DNA of 64,000 nt from Burkholderiales bacterium (GCA_025350145.1 JANXYH010000044.1:29106-93105); one strand, 5' to 3'. Shown: positions 18,950 through 30,602, counted from the first letter of the stretch. Notes: generated from the letters alone by a model not told the origin. Numbers and translations are program-made.

Positions 18950-21619
18950 ATGAACGAAAAATACGCCCCCGGCGAGGTTGAAGCCGCCGCCCAGGCCGCT
19001 TGGCGCGCGGCCGACGCCTACCGCGTCAGCGAGGACGCCAGCCGGCCCAAGTACTACGCCTGCTCGATGCTGCCCTACCCCAGCGGCAAGCTGCACATGG
19101 GCCATGTGCGCAACTACACCATCAACGACATGCTGACGCGGCAGTTGCGCATGAAGGGCATGAACGTGCTGATGCCGATGGGCTGGGACGCGTTCGGCCT
19201 GCCGGCCGAGAACGCGGCGATGAAGAACGCCGTGCCGCCGGCCAAATGGACCTACGACAACATCGCGGTGATGCGCGCGCAGATGCAGGCCATCGGCCTG
19301 GCCATCGACTGGAGCCGCGAGGTCACTTGCTGCAAGCCCGACTACTACAAGTGGAACCAGTGGCTGTTCCTGAAAATGCTCGAGCGCGGCATCGCCGAGC
19401 GCCGCACCCAGGTCGTCAACTGGGACCCGGTCGACATGACGGTGCTGGCCAACGAGCAGGTGATCGACGGCCACGGCTGGCGCTCGGGCGCCCTGATCGA
19501 GAAGCGCGAGATCCCGGGCTACTACCTGAAGATCACCGCCTACGCCCAGGAGTTGCTGTCCGCAGTCAGTGACCCGGCCGACCCGAACTACCTCAGCGGC
19601 TGGCCCGAACGTGTCCGGCTGATGCAGGAGAACTGGATCGGCAAAAGCCAGGGCCTGCGCTTTGCGTTCACCCATGGCGTCGCCGACGCCGCCGGGCAGC
19701 CCATCGGCGAGGGCCGGATGTGGGTCTTCACCACCCGCGCCGACACGGTCATGGGCGTCACTTTCTGCGCCGTCGCGCCCGAGCATCCGCTGGCTGTCCA
19801 GGCCGCAAAGTCGCGGCCCGAAGTCGCCGCCTTCATCACCGAGTGCGCACTCGGCGGCACCACCGAGGCAGCGCTGGCCACGCAAGAAAAGAAGGGCGTG
19901 GCCACCGGCCTGAGCGTGACCCACCCGCTGACGGGCGCGTCGGTGCCGGTCTGGGTCGGCAACTATGTGCTGATGGGCTATGGCGACGGCGCGGTGATGG
20001 GCGTGCCCGGCCATGACGAGCGCGATTTCGAATTTGCCAAAAAATACGGGATCGAGATCCGCCAGGTGGTCGCGGTCGATGGCCAGGCCTTCAGCAGCGG
20101 CGCCTGGGCCGAGCACTACGCCGACAAGCTGCGCGGCCGCTGCGTCAACTCCGGCCTGCTTGACGGCCTGGACTGCGCGGCGGCGGTCGACAAGGTGGCC
20201 GAGTTGCTCGCCGCCCGTGGCCTGGGCGAGAGAAAAACCACCTGGCGGCTGCGCGACTGGGGCGTGAGCCGGCAGCGCTACTGGGGCACGCCGATCCCCA
20301 TCATCCACTGCGAAGCCTGCGGCGTGGTGCCGGTGCCCGAGGCCGACCTGCCGGTGGTTCTGCCCGAGGACCTGATCCCCGACGGCTCGGGCAACCCGCT
20401 GAACAAGTGCGCCGCGTTCCTGAACGTAGCTTGCCCACGCTGCGCCAGGCCGGCCCGGCGCGAGACCGACACGCTCGACACCTTTGTCGATTCGGCCTGG
20501 TACTTCATGCGCTACTGCGACCCGGTCCGGACCGACGCCATGGTGGGCGAAGGCACCGAGTACTGGATGGGCGGCGAGCACGGCAGGCCGGGCATGGACC
20601 AGTACATCGGCGGCATCGAACACGCGATCCTGCACCTGCTCTACGCCCGCTTCTGGACCAAGGTGATGCGCGACATCGGCCTGGTCACGGCCAACGAGCC
20701 CTTCACCAAGCTGATGACCCAGGGCATGGTGCTGAAAGAGGCGTTCTGGCGCACCGACGACAAGGGCGGCAAGACCTACCTCTGGGAGCATGAGCTGGAC
20801 ATCGTCCGCGATGACCACGCCCGGGTCGTCTCGGCCCACACCCGGGACGGCGGCGTGGCGGTGCAGTGCGATGGCTGGACGACGATGTCCAAGTCGAAGA
20901 ACAACGGCGTCGACCCGCAGGCGCTGATCGAACGCTACGGCGCCGACACCGCCCGGCTGTTCGTCATGTTCGCCGCCCCGCCCGAGCAGACGATGGAGTG
21001 GAACGATGCCGGGGTAGAGGGCGCCAACCGCTTCCTGCGCCGGGTCTGGGCCTTCGCCGCCCGCCAGGCCGGGCTGCTGGCCGGCGCCGGTGAGGTGGTC
21101 GCGGCCGGCCTCTCGCCGTCGGCCCGGGCGCTGCGCCGCGAGTTGCACCAGCTGCTGCGGCAGATCAGCTACGACTACGAGCGGATGCAGTACAACACCG
21201 TCGTCTCCGGGGCGATGAAGCTGCTCAATGCGCTTGAGGCCTTCAAGTCAGACAGCTCGGCCGGCGACGCTGCGGTGCTGCGCGAAGGGCTGTCGGTGCT
21301 GCTGCGCGCGCTTTACCCGGCCTGCCCACACATCGGCCATGGCCTGTGGACAGCGCTGGGCTTCGAGCAGCACTGGGGCAATCTGCTCGACGCCGCCTGG
21401 CCGCAGGTGGACGAGCAGGCGCTGGTGCAGGACGAGCTGGAATTGGTGCTGCAGATCGCCGGCAAGACCCGCGGCGCGCTGCGCGTGCCGGCCGACGCCG
21501 ACCGGGCGGCGATCGAGGCCGCCGCCCTGGCCAGCCCGGAATTTGCCCGCTTCGGCGAAGGCAAACCGGCGCGCAAGGTCGTGCTCGTTCCGGGCCGGCT
21601 GGTCAACCTGGTGCTCTGA
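18950..21619 (+). CDS. leuS: Leucyl-tRNA synthetase
   Basis: [25 protein letters not shown] (HIGH-type), [13 protein letters not shown] (KMSKS). Confidence 0.98.
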   Translation: MNEKYAPGEVEAAAQAAWRAADAYRVSEDASRPKYYACSMLPYPSGKLHMGHVRNYTINDMLTRQLRMKGMNVLMPMGWDAFGLPAENAAMKNAVPPAKWTYDNIAVMRAQMQAIGLAIDWSREVTCCKPDYYKWNQWLFLKMLERGIAERRTQVVNWDPVDMTVLANEQVIDGHGWRSGALIEKREIPGYYLKITAYAQELLSAVSDPADPNYLSGWPERVRLMQENWIGKSQGLRFAFTHGVADAAGQPIGEGRMWVFTTRADTVMGVTFCAVAPEHPLAVQAAKSRPEVAAFITECALGGTTEAALATQEKKGVATGLSVTHPLTGASVPVWVGNYVLMGYGDGAVMGVPGHDERDFEFAKKYGIEIRQVVAVDGQAFSSGAWAEHYADKLRGRCVNSGLLDGLDCAAAVDKVAELLAARGLGERKTTWRLRDWGVSRQRYWGTPIPIIHCEACGVVPVPEADLPVVLPEDLIPDGSGNPLNKCAAFLNVACPRCARPARRETDTLDTFVDSAWYFMRYCDPVRTDAMVGEGTEYWMGGEHGRPGMDQYIGGIEHAILHLLYARFWTKVMRDIGLVTANEPFTKLMTQGMVLKEAFWRTDDKGGKTYLWEHELDIVRDDHARVVSAHTRDGGVAVQCDGWTTMSKSKNNGVDPQALIERYGADTARLFVMFAAPPEQTMEWNDAGVEGANRFLRRVWAFAARQAGLLAGAGEVVAAGLSPSARALRRELHQLLRQISYDYERMQYNTVVSGAMKLLNALEAFKSDSSAGDAAVLREGLSVLLRALYPACPHIGHGLWTALGFEQHWGNLLDAAWPQVDEQALVQDELELVLQIAGKTRGALRVPADADRAAIEAAALASPEFARFGEGKPARKVVLVPGRLVNLVL

Positions 21620-22110
21620 TGGGCATGCTGCGCCGCCGGCCGATCCTGGGGCTGCCGATCCTGGCCCTGGGCGGCTGCGGCTTTGCCCTGCGCCAGACCC
21701 CGGCGCTGCCGTTCCAGCGCATCGCCCTGACCGGCTTTGCGCCGCGCTCGCCGCTGGCCGATGAACTGCGCCGTGCGCTGGCCGAGCAGGTGCAGGTGCT
21801 GGATTCGGTCAATGCCGCCGAGATCGTGCTCACCGCCCTGCTGGATCGGCGCGAGCGCAGCGTGGTCGCGGCCACCGCCACCGCGCAGACGCGCGAGCTG
21901 CAACTGCGGCTGCGCTTCGACTACGCCCTGGCCACGCCCGGCGGGCGGCCGCTGTCGCCGACGATAGAGATGCTGCTCTCACGCGACATGAGCACCAACG
22001 AGAGCTTTGCCCTGGCCAAGGCGCAGGAAGAGGCGCAACTCTTTGGCGCAATGCAGACCGATGTCGTGCAGCAGGTCTTGCGCCGGCTGGCGCAGCTCAA
22101 GCTGGCCTGA
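21619..22110 (+). CDS. lptE: LPS-assembly lipoprotein LptE
   Basis: GGCGFALRQTPALPFQRIALTGF; ATGA overlap with leuS; between leuS and holA. Confidence 0.9.
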   Translation: MGMLRRRPILGLPILALGGCGFALRQTPALPFQRIALTGFAPRSPLADELRRALAEQVQVLDSVNAAEIVLTALLDRRERSVVAATATAQTRELQLRLRFDYALATPGGRPLSPTIEMLLSRDMSTNESFALAKAQEEAQLFGAMQTDVVQQVLRRLAQLKLA

Positions 22111-22115
22111 GCGCG

Positions 22116-23237
22116 ATGCCGATCCGCGCCGAGCAACTCGGCAACCACCTGGCCAAGGGCCTGCACCGGCTCTACACCCTCCATGGCGACGAGCCGCTGC
22201 TGGCGCAGGAGGCGGGCGATGCCGTGCGGGCGGCGGGCCTGAAGGCCGGCTTTGCCGAGCGCAAGGTGTTCCACCTCGGCGGCGCCCATGCCGACTGGTC
22301 GGCCCTGCTCGGCGCGCAGCAGGCGATGAGCCTGTTCGCCGAGCGCCAGTTGATCGAGGTCCGGATCGCCAGCGGCAAGCCGGGCAAGGACGGTGGCCCG
22401 GCGCTGCAACGCTATGCCGAACAGCTCAACGACGATGTGCTGACCATCGTCCACCTGCCCAGGCTGGACCGGCAGCAGCAGCAAAGCGCCTGGTTCAGCG
22501 CGCTTGAAGCCCATGGCGTCAGCGTCCAGATTGACGCGGTCGAGCGCCGCGCCCTGCCCGCCTGGCTGGCGCAGCGCCTGGCCGCCCAGGGCCAGCGCGT
22601 CCACGACGACGCCCAGGGCCAGGCCACGCTGGCCTTTTTTGCCGACCGGGTCGAGGGCAACCTGCTCGCCGCGCACCAGGAAATCCAGAAGCTGGCCCTG
22701 CTTTACCCGCCCGGCGAACTGGGCTTCGACGCGGTCGCGTCGGCGGTGCTCAACGTCGCTCGCTACGACGTCACCAAGCTCGGCGAGGCGCTGCTGACGG
22801 GCCAGACCGCCAGGGTGCTGCGCATGCTCGACGGCCTGCAGGCCGAGGGCGAAGCCGCCGTGCTGGTGCACTGGAACCTGGCCAACGACATCCTCGCCCT
22901 GCACCGCGTCAAAGATGCCGTCGACCGGGGCCGGCCGCTGGCCATGGCGCTGCGCGAGCAACGCATCTGGGGCCCGCGCGAGCGCCTGATCGAGCGCGCC
23001 GTAGCGCTGCTGTCGGCGCCGCAATTGGCGCAATTGGTCAGCGCCGCCAGCCTCTGCGACGGCATCGTCAAGGGCTTGAAGCAGCCCGGCTGGCCGCTCG
23101 ACCCCTGGGACGCGCTGCGCCGCCTGGCCCTGCTGGTGCTGCAGGCCCTGCCGGCATCCCCAGCGGCGCGGGTGCAAGGCCCGGCGCAGCGCGGCCAGGC
23201 CGCCACGACCAGGCGGCTGGCCCTGCAGGCGGACTGA
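22116..23237 (+). CDS. holA: DNA polymerase III subunit delta
   Basis: LYTLHGDEPLLAQEAGDAVRAA...EGNLLAAHQEIQKLALLYPPG; leuS-lptE-holA synteny. Confidence 0.93.
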   Translation: MPIRAEQLGNHLAKGLHRLYTLHGDEPLLAQEAGDAVRAAGLKAGFAERKVFHLGGAHADWSALLGAQQAMSLFAERQLIEVRIASGKPGKDGGPALQRYAEQLNDDVLTIVHLPRLDRQQQQSAWFSALEAHGVSVQIDAVERRALPAWLAQRLAAQGQRVHDDAQGQATLAFFADRVEGNLLAAHQEIQKLALLYPPGELGFDAVASAVLNVARYDVTKLGEALLTGQTARVLRMLDGLQAEGEAAVLVHWNLANDILALHRVKDAVDRGRPLAMALREQRIWGPRERLIERAVALLSAPQLAQLVSAASLCDGIVKGLKQPGWPLDPWDALRRLALLVLQALPASPAARVQGPAQRGQAATTRRLALQAD

Positions 23238-23267
23238 GCCCGCGCCGCGCGCCGGCAGGGCTGGGGA

Positions 23268-23792
23268 TCAGTGCTGCGCCTGGCGCAGCAGCCCTTGCAG
23301 CGCACGCACGACCGTGGCTTGACGCACCGCCGCGCGGTCGCCAGCGAACCGTTCAAGCACTGCCTCGGCCTGCAGTGGGCCTGCGGCTTGGCGCCAGGCC
23401 CAGGCCAGCCAGACCGTGCCCACCGGCTTGCCGGCACTGCCGCCGCCCGGCCCGGCGACGCCGGTCACGGCCACGCTCAGGTCGGCGGCCGAACGCGCCA
23501 GCGCGCCGCTGGCCATGGCCAGGGCCACCGCCTGGCTGACCGCGCCGTGGGCGTCAATCAGGGCCGCGTCCACGCCCAGCAACTCGCTCTTGGCGGCATT
23601 GCTGTAGCTGACGAAGCCGCGCTCGAACCAGTCGCTGGAGCCGGCCAGGTCGGTGCATGCGGCCGCGATCATGCCGCCGGTGCAGCTCTCGGCCGTGGCG
23701 ATGCGCCAGGCGCGCGCGCGCAGGGCGTCGGCAAGCGCGGCGGTCAAGGCCGGCGGGGTGTTGGGCAGCAGGGTGCCGGGCAGCGGGTTCAT
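23268..23792 (-). CDS. pncC: CinA-type nicotinamide-nucleotide amidohydrolase
   Basis: [38 protein letters not shown]...[20 protein letters not shown]. Confidence 0.95.
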   Translation of the reverse strand: MNPLPGTLLPNTPPALTAALADALRARAWRIATAESCTGGMIAAACTDLAGSSDWFERGFVSYSNAAKSELLGVDAALIDAHGAVSQAVALAMASGALARSAADLSVAVTGVAGPGGGSAGKPVGTVWLAWAWRQAAGPLQAEAVLERFAGDRAAVRQATVVRALQGLLRQAQH

Positions 23793-24361
23793 GGCGATTG
23801 ACCGGCCAGCAGCCGCCACAGGGCGATCACCAGCAAGGTACACAACGCGGCGACCAGGTCGTCAAGGAGGATGCCAAAGCCCTGACGCCAGCCGATAGCC
23901 TCGCCGGGCCTGAGCTTGAACGCCCGATCGGCCCAGCCCACCGGGCCGGGTTTGACCGCGTCGAAGAACCGGAACAGGCCGAACGCGACCGCCTGCGCCG
24001 CCAGTCCGGCCGGCATCAGCAGCCACAGCACCGCCCAGAAGGCGACGATCTCGTCCCAGACCACGGCGCCCGGGTCGGCCACCCCCATGTGCTGGGCACA
24101 ACGGGTGCAGGCCCACCAGCCGAGCAGCAGGCCGAGGGCCAGCACGCCGGCCCAGTCGCCATCGCCCAGCCAGGGCGCGAGCATGACAAACACCGCCCAG
24201 GCCCAGAGCGTGCCGACCGTGCCCGGCGCCACCGGTGACAGGCCGCTGCCGAAGCCCAGCGCCAGCCAGCGCGCCGGATGGCCGAGCATGAACGCCCAAC
24301 TGGCCGGGCGCGGCGCGGCGGTGGCCGGTCGGTCGATTGCGCCAGCGGGGTCGATGCTCAT
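23789..24361 (-). CDS. pgpA: Phosphatidylglycerophosphatase A
   Basis: [45 protein letters not shown]. Confidence 0.95.
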   Translation of the reverse strand: MSIDPAGAIDRPATAAPRPASWAFMLGHPARWLALGFGSGLSPVAPGTVGTLWAWAVFVMLAPWLGDGDWAGVLALGLLLGWWACTRCAQHMGVADPGAVVWDEIVAFWAVLWLLMPAGLAAQAVAFGLFRFFDAVKPGPVGWADRAFKLRPGEAIGWRQGFGILLDDLVAALCTLLVIALWRLLAGQSP

Positions 24362-25329
24362 GCGCTGAAGTGGTCAAAGCCGCGCGGCGCCGCGCCAACT
24401 ACGCTGCCAGCCGCGTCGCGCAGGCGCAGGCCGGCAGCGGCCTCGATCCTGCCGATTCGACTGACCGCCACGGCGGCGCTGCGGGCCGCCGCCTGGACCG
24501 CCGCCTCGGCCGCCGCAGGCGCGCTGAACAGCAGCTCGTAGTCGTCGCCGCCGGCCAGGGCGCATTCGCGGCGCAAGGCCGGCGGCTGGCGTCGCAGTGC
24601 CGGGCTGGCGGGCAGGGCATCGACATCGACGCTGGCGCCGACGCCGCTGCGGCGCAGCAGATGGCCGAGGTCGCCGACCAGGCCATCGCTGAGGTCGATG
24701 GCGCTGCTGGCGATGCCACGCAAGGCCAGGCCCAGGGCGACCCGTGGCTGGGGCATCTCCATCGCCGCACGCACGCCCGGCCAGTCGGCGTCGCCTACCC
24801 GGGCCTGGCCGCGAAAGCACTCCAGCGCCAGCCGGGCGTCGCCAATCCCGCCGCCGGCCGGGTGGCTGACCCAGAGCACATCGCCGACCCGGGCGCCATC
24901 GCGGCGCAGCGCCTGGCCGGGCGGCAACTGGCCGAACACCGTGATGCAGATGTTCAGCGGCCCGGCGGTGGTGTCGCCGCCGACCAGCTCGACGCCATGG
25001 GCGTCGGCCAGGTCGTAGAGGCCGCGGGCAAATTCGCCCAGCCAGGGCTCGTCCAGCCTGGGCAGGGCCAGCGCCAGGGTGAAGGCCAGGGGCTCGGCGC
25101 CGCAAGCCGCGAGGTCGCTGAGGTTGACCGCCAGCGCCTTGTGGCCCAGGCGCAGCGGCGGCACGGTCGAGAGGAAGTGCCGGCCCTCGACCAGCATGTC
25201 GCTGGAGACCGCCAGATGCTGGCCTGGCGCGGGCGCCAGCAGCGCACAGTCGTCGCCACCGCCAAGCACCGCGCGCCGCACCGGTCGGCTGAAGAACCGC
25301 GCAATCAGGTCGAACTCACCCATCGCCAT
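24358..25329 (-). CDS. thiL: Thiamine-monophosphate kinase
   Basis: GEFDLIARFF; DDCALLAPAPGQHLAVSSDMLVEGRHFL; GGDDYELLF. Confidence 0.96.
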   Translation of the reverse strand: MAMGEFDLIARFFSRPVRRAVLGGGDDCALLAPAPGQHLAVSSDMLVEGRHFLSTVPPLRLGHKALAVNLSDLAACGAEPLAFTLALALPRLDEPWLGEFARGLYDLADAHGVELVGGDTTAGPLNICITVFGQLPPGQALRRDGARVGDVLWVSHPAGGGIGDARLALECFRGQARVGDADWPGVRAAMEMPQPRVALGLALRGIASSAIDLSDGLVGDLGHLLRRSGVGASVDVDALPASPALRRQPPALRRECALAGGDDYELLFSAPAAAEAAVQAAARSAAVAVSRIGRIEAAAGLRLRDAAGSVVGAAPRGFDHFSA

Positions 25330-25341
25330 GACCGCTGTTCT

Positions 25342-25375
25342 GCACCACGCCCCGCACCACGCCCCGCACCACGCC
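25342..25375. repeat. 12-bp tandem repeat GCACCACGCCCC, about 2.8 copies
   Basis: TGCACCACGCCCCGCACCACGCCCCGCACCACGCCTGG between thiL start and response regulator stop. Confidence 0.8.
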
Positions 25376-25378
25376 TGG

Positions 25379-26068
25379 CTAGGCCGCGCTGCGCAGCAGG
25401 TTGCTCAGCTCGACCGCCGAGCGCACGCTCAGCTTCTCGAACATCCGAGCACGGTGGACCTCGACCGTGCGCACGCTGATCGCCAACTCCTCGGCGATCA
25501 GCTTGTTGGGCAGCCCGGCGACAACCCGCGACATGACCTCGCGCTCGCGCTCGGTCAACTCGGCCAGGGCCCGTGCGATTACTTGCTTGTGCTGGCGTGC
25601 GGCGATGACCTCGGCGCTTTGCGCCAGCGCCTGCTCGATCCGGTCGACCAGGGCGTTGTCGGAGAACGGCTTCTCGACGAAGTCATAGGCACCGCGCTTG
25701 ACCATGGCCACCGCCGTTGGCACATCGCCGTGGCCGGTCAGGAAGATCACCGGCAGGGCCTGCAGCAGGCCGCGTTCGGACAGGCGCTCGAACAGCACCA
25801 GGCCGCTGGTGCCGGGCATGCGCATGTCCAGCAGCAGACACGAGGGCGCGCTCGGCCAATTCGGCAATTCGGCCGGGCTGGCCTGGGCTTGCAGCCAGGC
25901 CAGGAACGCGTCGGCGCTGGCAAAGGGCTCGGACAGCAGCCGCCGCGAGCGCAGCAGCCAGGCCAGGCCGTCGCGCACCACCGGCTCGTCGTCGACCAGG
26001 TAGACCACGGGCAGGCCCAGCGCCGGGCGACGACTGGCGTTGGTCTTGGTGCTGGCGCTGCTGCTCAT
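25379..26068 (-). CDS. FixJ/LuxR-type response regulator (DctR-like)
   Basis: VYLVDDEPVVRDGLAWLL...CLLLDMRMPGTSGL...FLTGHGDVPTAVAMVKRGAYDFVEKPF...LTEREREVMSRVVAGLPNKLIAEELAISVRTVEVHRA. Confidence 0.9.
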   Translation of the reverse strand: MSSSASTKTNASRRPALGLPVVYLVDDEPVVRDGLAWLLRSRRLLSEPFASADAFLAWLQAQASPAELPNWPSAPSCLLLDMRMPGTSGLVLFERLSERGLLQALPVIFLTGHGDVPTAVAMVKRGAYDFVEKPFSDNALVDRIEQALAQSAEVIAARQHKQVIARALAELTEREREVMSRVVAGLPNKLIAEELAISVRTVEVHRARMFEKLSVRSAVELSNLLRSAA

Positions 26069-28212
26069 GGCCGCGCAGTATCCGGCAGTGCTGCGGCGGC
26101 GGCGGCCTGGCGTGGCACGGCCAGGGGCAGGGTGAAGCGGAACACCAGACCGCCGCCACTGCCATCGGCGCGGGCGGGCAGGTTCTCATGGTCGATCACG
26201 CCACCATGCTGTTCGATCACGGTGCGGCACAGCGACAGGCCCAGCCCCATGCCCTCGCCCTTGGTGGTGAAGAAAGGTGTGAACAGGCGCTGCGCCACCT
26301 CGGGCGCGATGCCCGGTCCCTGGTCGGTCACGCTGAACGCCGCCCAGCCGCTGCGCCCTGGGCCGGCAGCCGCGCCGCCGCCAACCCAATCGACGCGCAA
26401 GCTCAGCACCCTTTGGGCGACGGGTGTGCCCCCGTCCATCGCCTGGATGCCGTTGCGGGCCAGGTTCAGCAGCACTTGCTCAAGCATGGTCCGGTCGACC
26501 CTGACCTGCGGCGCCGGCTGCGGCAGTTGCAACTCGATCCGGGTGCCGCTGCCGCGCGCCTGCATCCGCACCAGCGGCATCACCGCCTCGAACAACTGGT
26601 CGACGGCGACGACTTCGAACGCCTGGTCGCGGCGGCGAACGATGTCGTGCACGCTCTTGATCACCCGGCCGGCGCGCTCTGCCTGCTCGGCAATCCGGCT
26701 CAAGGCCTGGTGCAGCAGGCCGGGCAGGTCGGGGTCTGGCTTGGATCCGGCGCCGGTCGCAGGCGAGGCAGCGCCGGCAATCAGGTTGAGCGAGCCGGTG
26801 GCGTAGCTGGCGATGGCCGACAGCGGCTGGTTCAGCTCATGGCTGAGCAGCGAGGCCATCTCGCCCATGCTGGCCAGGCGCGCGGTCGCCGCCAGCCGCT
26901 CCTGCTGCTGGCGCGACAAGGCCTCGACCCGACGCTGGTCGCTCAGGTCCAACACCGCGCTCATCCAGCCGGTGTGGCGGCCCTGGCCATCGACCAGCGG
27001 CGCCTCGTAGACCATGACCGGAAAGCGCTCTCCGCCGCGCCGCATGAATTCGGTCTCGACGCCCTCGCGCAAGGCGGTAGGCACGGCGCCGCCAGGCTCG
27101 CCCGCCACCGACCGCCGCTCGGTCTGGCGGCGCTGGTAGTCCAGCACCTGCTCGGCCGGCCAGTAGGGCGGCACATCGGCCGCCATCAGCGCCGCCGCAT
27201 CGTGGCCGACCATCGCGCAAAACGCCGGATTGACATAGACGATGCGGCCAGCCAGATCGCGGGCGCGCAGGCCGGTGGACAAGGAGTCCTCCATCGCCTT
27301 GCGAAACGCCAGTGCCTCGGCCAAACGCGATTCGGCGCGCGCCCGGCGCCGGCCATCGCGCACCAGCAGCACGACCACGCAGAACAGGCCCATCGACAGT
27401 CCCAGCACCAGCGCGGTGCTGAGGTTGGGAATCAGGCTGGGGTGGCGCTCGGCGGCGTCGACCCGCAGTTGCAGCGGCGCGCCAGGCAGGTCCAGCAGGC
27501 GCTGGGCAATGTAGATGCCGGCGCCGCGCGCCGAGCCGGAGCGGGCGAGTCGGGTACCGTCGGCCTCGACGATGCTCAGCTCATGGGTCTGGGCGTTGAC
27601 CGGCAGGCGCAGGTCGTCGAGCAAGGCGCTCAAAACCACCGTGGCGACGATGTAGCCGGTCAGGTTGGCGCCGTCCAGCAACGGCTGGCACAACTGCATC
27701 ACCTCCTGGCCCAGGCCGCCCAGCCCGGGCACAAACTGGCTGCGCGAATAGCGTGCGGCGCTGCTGCGGCGTGCAGCATCGCAGGTGGTCAGGGCCTCGC
27801 GTTCGAGCTCGGCCCGTGGCCAGCGCTCGAACACCGGGCGGCGCAGGGGCGAGTCGGCGGTCTCGGCCACGCGCCATTGGTGGTCGCGTCGCTCGAGTCG
27901 GCCAATGGCCGGGTAGCGGCGCAGCATCTCGGTCGCGGCTGCCGCCCAGGGCAGTTCGGCTGCATCACCGGCCGGCAAGGCCTGGATCGCCTGGAGCAGC
28001 GTCTGGCTGCGCTGGCGCAGGGCCGCGAGGGCCGCTGCGGCGACATCGTCACTGCGCTCCTGCGCCCGCGCCTCCTCGTAGTTCAGCGTCAGCATCACCA
28101 GCAGGATTTGCGCCACCAGCAGCAGGACCACCAGGGCGGCCCACAACACCGCCCTGGGCGCCCGGCGAGGGCGCCCGTCGGTGGTCGCAGGCAGGGCAGG
28201 AAGTGGCAGCAT
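26065..28212 (-). CDS. Membrane PAS sensor histidine kinase (DctS-like)
   Basis: Two TM segments, PAS, ASMGEMASLLSHELNQPLSAIASYATG (H-box), GPGIAPEVAQRLFTPFFTTKGEGMGLGLSLCRTVIEQHGG. Confidence 0.92.
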   Translation of the reverse strand: MLPLPALPATTDGRPRRAPRAVLWAALVVLLLVAQILLVMLTLNYEEARAQERSDDVAAAALAALRQRSQTLLQAIQALPAGDAAELPWAAAATEMLRRYPAIGRLERRDHQWRVAETADSPLRRPVFERWPRAELEREALTTCDAARRSSAARYSRSQFVPGLGGLGQEVMQLCQPLLDGANLTGYIVATVVLSALLDDLRLPVNAQTHELSIVEADGTRLARSGSARGAGIYIAQRLLDLPGAPLQLRVDAAERHPSLIPNLSTALVLGLSMGLFCVVVLLVRDGRRRARAESRLAEALAFRKAMEDSLSTGLRARDLAGRIVYVNPAFCAMVGHDAAALMAADVPPYWPAEQVLDYQRRQTERRSVAGEPGGAVPTALREGVETEFMRRGGERFPVMVYEAPLVDGQGRHTGWMSAVLDLSDQRRVEALSRQQQERLAATARLASMGEMASLLSHELNQPLSAIASYATGSLNLIAGAASPATGAGSKPDPDLPGLLHQALSRIAEQAERAGRVIKSVHDIVRRRDQAFEVVAVDQLFEAVMPLVRMQARGSGTRIELQLPQPAPQVRVDRTMLEQVLLNLARNGIQAMDGGTPVAQRVLSLRVDWVGGGAAAGPGRSGWAAFSVTDQGPGIAPEVAQRLFTPFFTTKGEGMGLGLSLCRTVIEQHGGVIDHENLPARADGSGGGLVFRFTLPLAVPRQAAAAAALPDTARP

Positions 28213-28307
28213 GGGGCGCGGATTTTCGCCGACGGGCAGCCCGGAGCGGCCTCCTACAATCCGCCTCCCGCGACGCGCCCCGCGCGTGCAAACAGTGAGA
28301 TGAACGC

Positions 28308-30602
28308 ATGCCGACGACGGACGAAAAGAGTGCGGAGCTGCGCCGCGCGGCGCTGGAATACCACCAGTTCCCGACCCCGGGCAAGCTCGCCATCCATGCC
28401 ACCAAGCAGATGGTCAACCAGCATGACCTGGCGCTGGCCTACTCGCCCGGGGTGGCCTTTCCCTGCCTGGAAATCGCCGCCGACCCGGCCAAGGCCTACG
28501 ACTACACCGCCCGCGGCAACCTGGTCGCGGTGGTGACCAACGGCAGCGCCGTGCTCGGCCTGGGCGACATCGGCCCGCTGGCGGCCAAGCCGGTGATGGA
28601 AGGCAAGGCGGTGCTGTTCAAGAAGTTCGCCGGCATCGATGTCTTCGACCTCGAGATCGCCGAGCCCAACCTGGACAAGCTGGTCGACGTGATCGCGGCC
28701 TTGGAGCCGACCTTCGGTGGCATCAACCTCGAGGACATCAAGGCGCCCGACTGCTTCTATGTCGAACGCAAACTGCGCGAGCGGATGAAGATCCCGGTCT
28801 TCCACGACGACCAGCATGGCACCGCGATCGTGGTCGGGGCGGCCCTGCTCAATGGCCTGAAAGCCACCGGCAAGAAGATCGACGAGATCAAGCTGGTGAC
28901 CTCGGGCGCCGGGGCTGCGGAACTGGCCTGCCTGGGCCTGCTGCTCAAGCTGGGGCTGCCGCGGCGCAACATCTTCGTCACCGACCTGGCGGGCGTGGTC
29001 TACAGCGGGCGCCAGGAGTTGATGGACCCGGACAAGCTTGAATTTGCCCAGGACACGGCGGCGCGCAGCCTGGCCGAGGTGATCGTCGGCGCCGATGTGT
29101 TCCTCGGCCTGTCGGCCGGCGGCGTGCTCAAGCCGGCGATGGTGGCGGCGATGGCAGCCCAGCCCTTGATCCTGGCGCTGGCCAATCCGACCCCGGAGAT
29201 CCTGCCCGAAGAGGTCCAGGCGGTGCGTCAGGACGCGATCATCGCCACCGGCCGCAGCGACTACCCGAACCAGGTCAACAACGTCCTGTGTTTCCCCTAC
29301 ATCTTCCGCGGCGCGCTTGACTGCGGCGCCACCACCATCACCGACGCGATGGAGATTGCGGCGGTGCACGCCATCGCCGAGTTGGCCCAGGCCGAGCAGA
29401 ACGACGTGGTCGCCGCCGCCTATGCCGGCGTGAGCCTGAGCTTCGGCCCCGAATACCTGATTCCCAAGCCCTTCGACCCGCGGCTGATGATGATGATCGC
29501 GCCGGCGGTGGCCAAGGCGGCGGCCGAATCGGGCGTGGCCAGCCGGCCGATCCTCGACTTCGACGCCTATGTCGAACGCTTGAAGAGCTTCGTCTACGCC
29601 TCGGGCAACACCATGCGGCCGATCTTTGCGGTCGCCAAACGGGCGACGAAGAAGGCCATCGCGTTTGCCGAGGGCGAGGACCAGCGCGTGCTGCGCGCGG
29701 TCCAGGTGATCGTCGACGAGGGCCTGGCCAGGCCCTGGCTGGTCGGCCGTGCGGCCGTGATCGAGCAGCGCCTGAAGACGCTCGGCCTGCGCTTGCAGGC
29801 CGGCCGCGATTTCGAGGTCGTCAACGTCGACAGCGACACCCGCTACCGCGACTACTGGCAGACCTACCACCGCCTGGCCGAGCGCCGCGGCGTGACCGAG
29901 CAGTTCGCCAAGATCGAGATGCGCCGCCGCCTGACGCTGATCGCCGCGATGCTGCTGCACAAGGGCGAGGTCGACGGCATGATCTGCGGCACCTGGGGCA
30001 CCACCGCCCAGCACCTGGCGCACATCGACCAGTTGATTGGCCGCCGCGCGGGCGTCAACACCTACGCCTGCATGAACGGGCTGATCCTGCCCGGGCGCCA
30101 GGTGTTCCTGGTCGACACCCATGTCAACTACGACCCGAGTGCCGAGGAGCTTGCCGAGATCACCGTGCTGGCGGCCGAGGAGATGCGCCGCTTCGGCGTG
30201 GCGCCCAAGGCGGCACTGCTGTCGCACTCGAATTTCGGCTCCTCGGACCTGCCCTCGGCGCTGAAGATGCGCGCCGCGCTGGCCCTGGTCCAGCAGGCCG
30301 CCCCCTGGCTGGAGGTCGACGGCGAGATGCACGGCGATGTGGCGCTGGACGCCGGCGCCCGCCACGACATCATGCCGCGCTCGACCCTGAGCGGCGAGGC
30401 CAACCTGCTGGTGCTGCCCAACATCGACGCCGCCAACATCGCCTACAACCTGCTCAAGACCGCGGCCGGCGGCGGCATCGCCATCGGCCCGGTGCTGCTG
30501 GGCGCGGCCAAGCCGGTGCACATCCTGACCTCCACCACCACGGTGCGACGGATTGTCAACATGACCGCGCTGACGGTCGCCGACGCCAACGCCGCGCGCT
30601 GA
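28308..30602 (+). CDS. maeB: NADP-dependent malic enzyme with phosphotransacetylase-like C-terminal domain
   Basis: [22 protein letters not shown]-terminal PTA-like domain ([22 protein letters not shown]-like); 764 aa. Confidence 0.95.
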   Translation: MPTTDEKSAELRRAALEYHQFPTPGKLAIHATKQMVNQHDLALAYSPGVAFPCLEIAADPAKAYDYTARGNLVAVVTNGSAVLGLGDIGPLAAKPVMEGKAVLFKKFAGIDVFDLEIAEPNLDKLVDVIAALEPTFGGINLEDIKAPDCFYVERKLRERMKIPVFHDDQHGTAIVVGAALLNGLKATGKKIDEIKLVTSGAGAAELACLGLLLKLGLPRRNIFVTDLAGVVYSGRQELMDPDKLEFAQDTAARSLAEVIVGADVFLGLSAGGVLKPAMVAAMAAQPLILALANPTPEILPEEVQAVRQDAIIATGRSDYPNQVNNVLCFPYIFRGALDCGATTITDAMEIAAVHAIAELAQAEQNDVVAAAYAGVSLSFGPEYLIPKPFDPRLMMMIAPAVAKAAAESGVASRPILDFDAYVERLKSFVYASGNTMRPIFAVAKRATKKAIAFAEGEDQRVLRAVQVIVDEGLARPWLVGRAAVIEQRLKTLGLRLQAGRDFEVVNVDSDTRYRDYWQTYHRLAERRGVTEQFAKIEMRRRLTLIAAMLLHKGEVDGMICGTWGTTAQHLAHIDQLIGRRAGVNTYACMNGLILPGRQVFLVDTHVNYDPSAEELAEITVLAAEEMRRFGVAPKAALLSHSNFGSSDLPSALKMRAALALVQQAAPWLEVDGEMHGDVALDAGARHDIMPRSTLSGEANLLVLPNIDAANIAYNLLKTAAGGGIAIGPVLLGAAKPVHILTSTTTVRRIVNMTALTVADANAAR

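Noticed and set aside
18818-21148. 776-aa minus-strand ORF opposite leuS
   Set aside because: Antisense shadow ORF; leuS has catalytic motifs.
25717-28536. 939-aa plus-strand ORF opposite the histidine kinase
   Set aside because: Low-complexity antisense translation; the kinase on the minus strand has full H-box and ATPase motifs.
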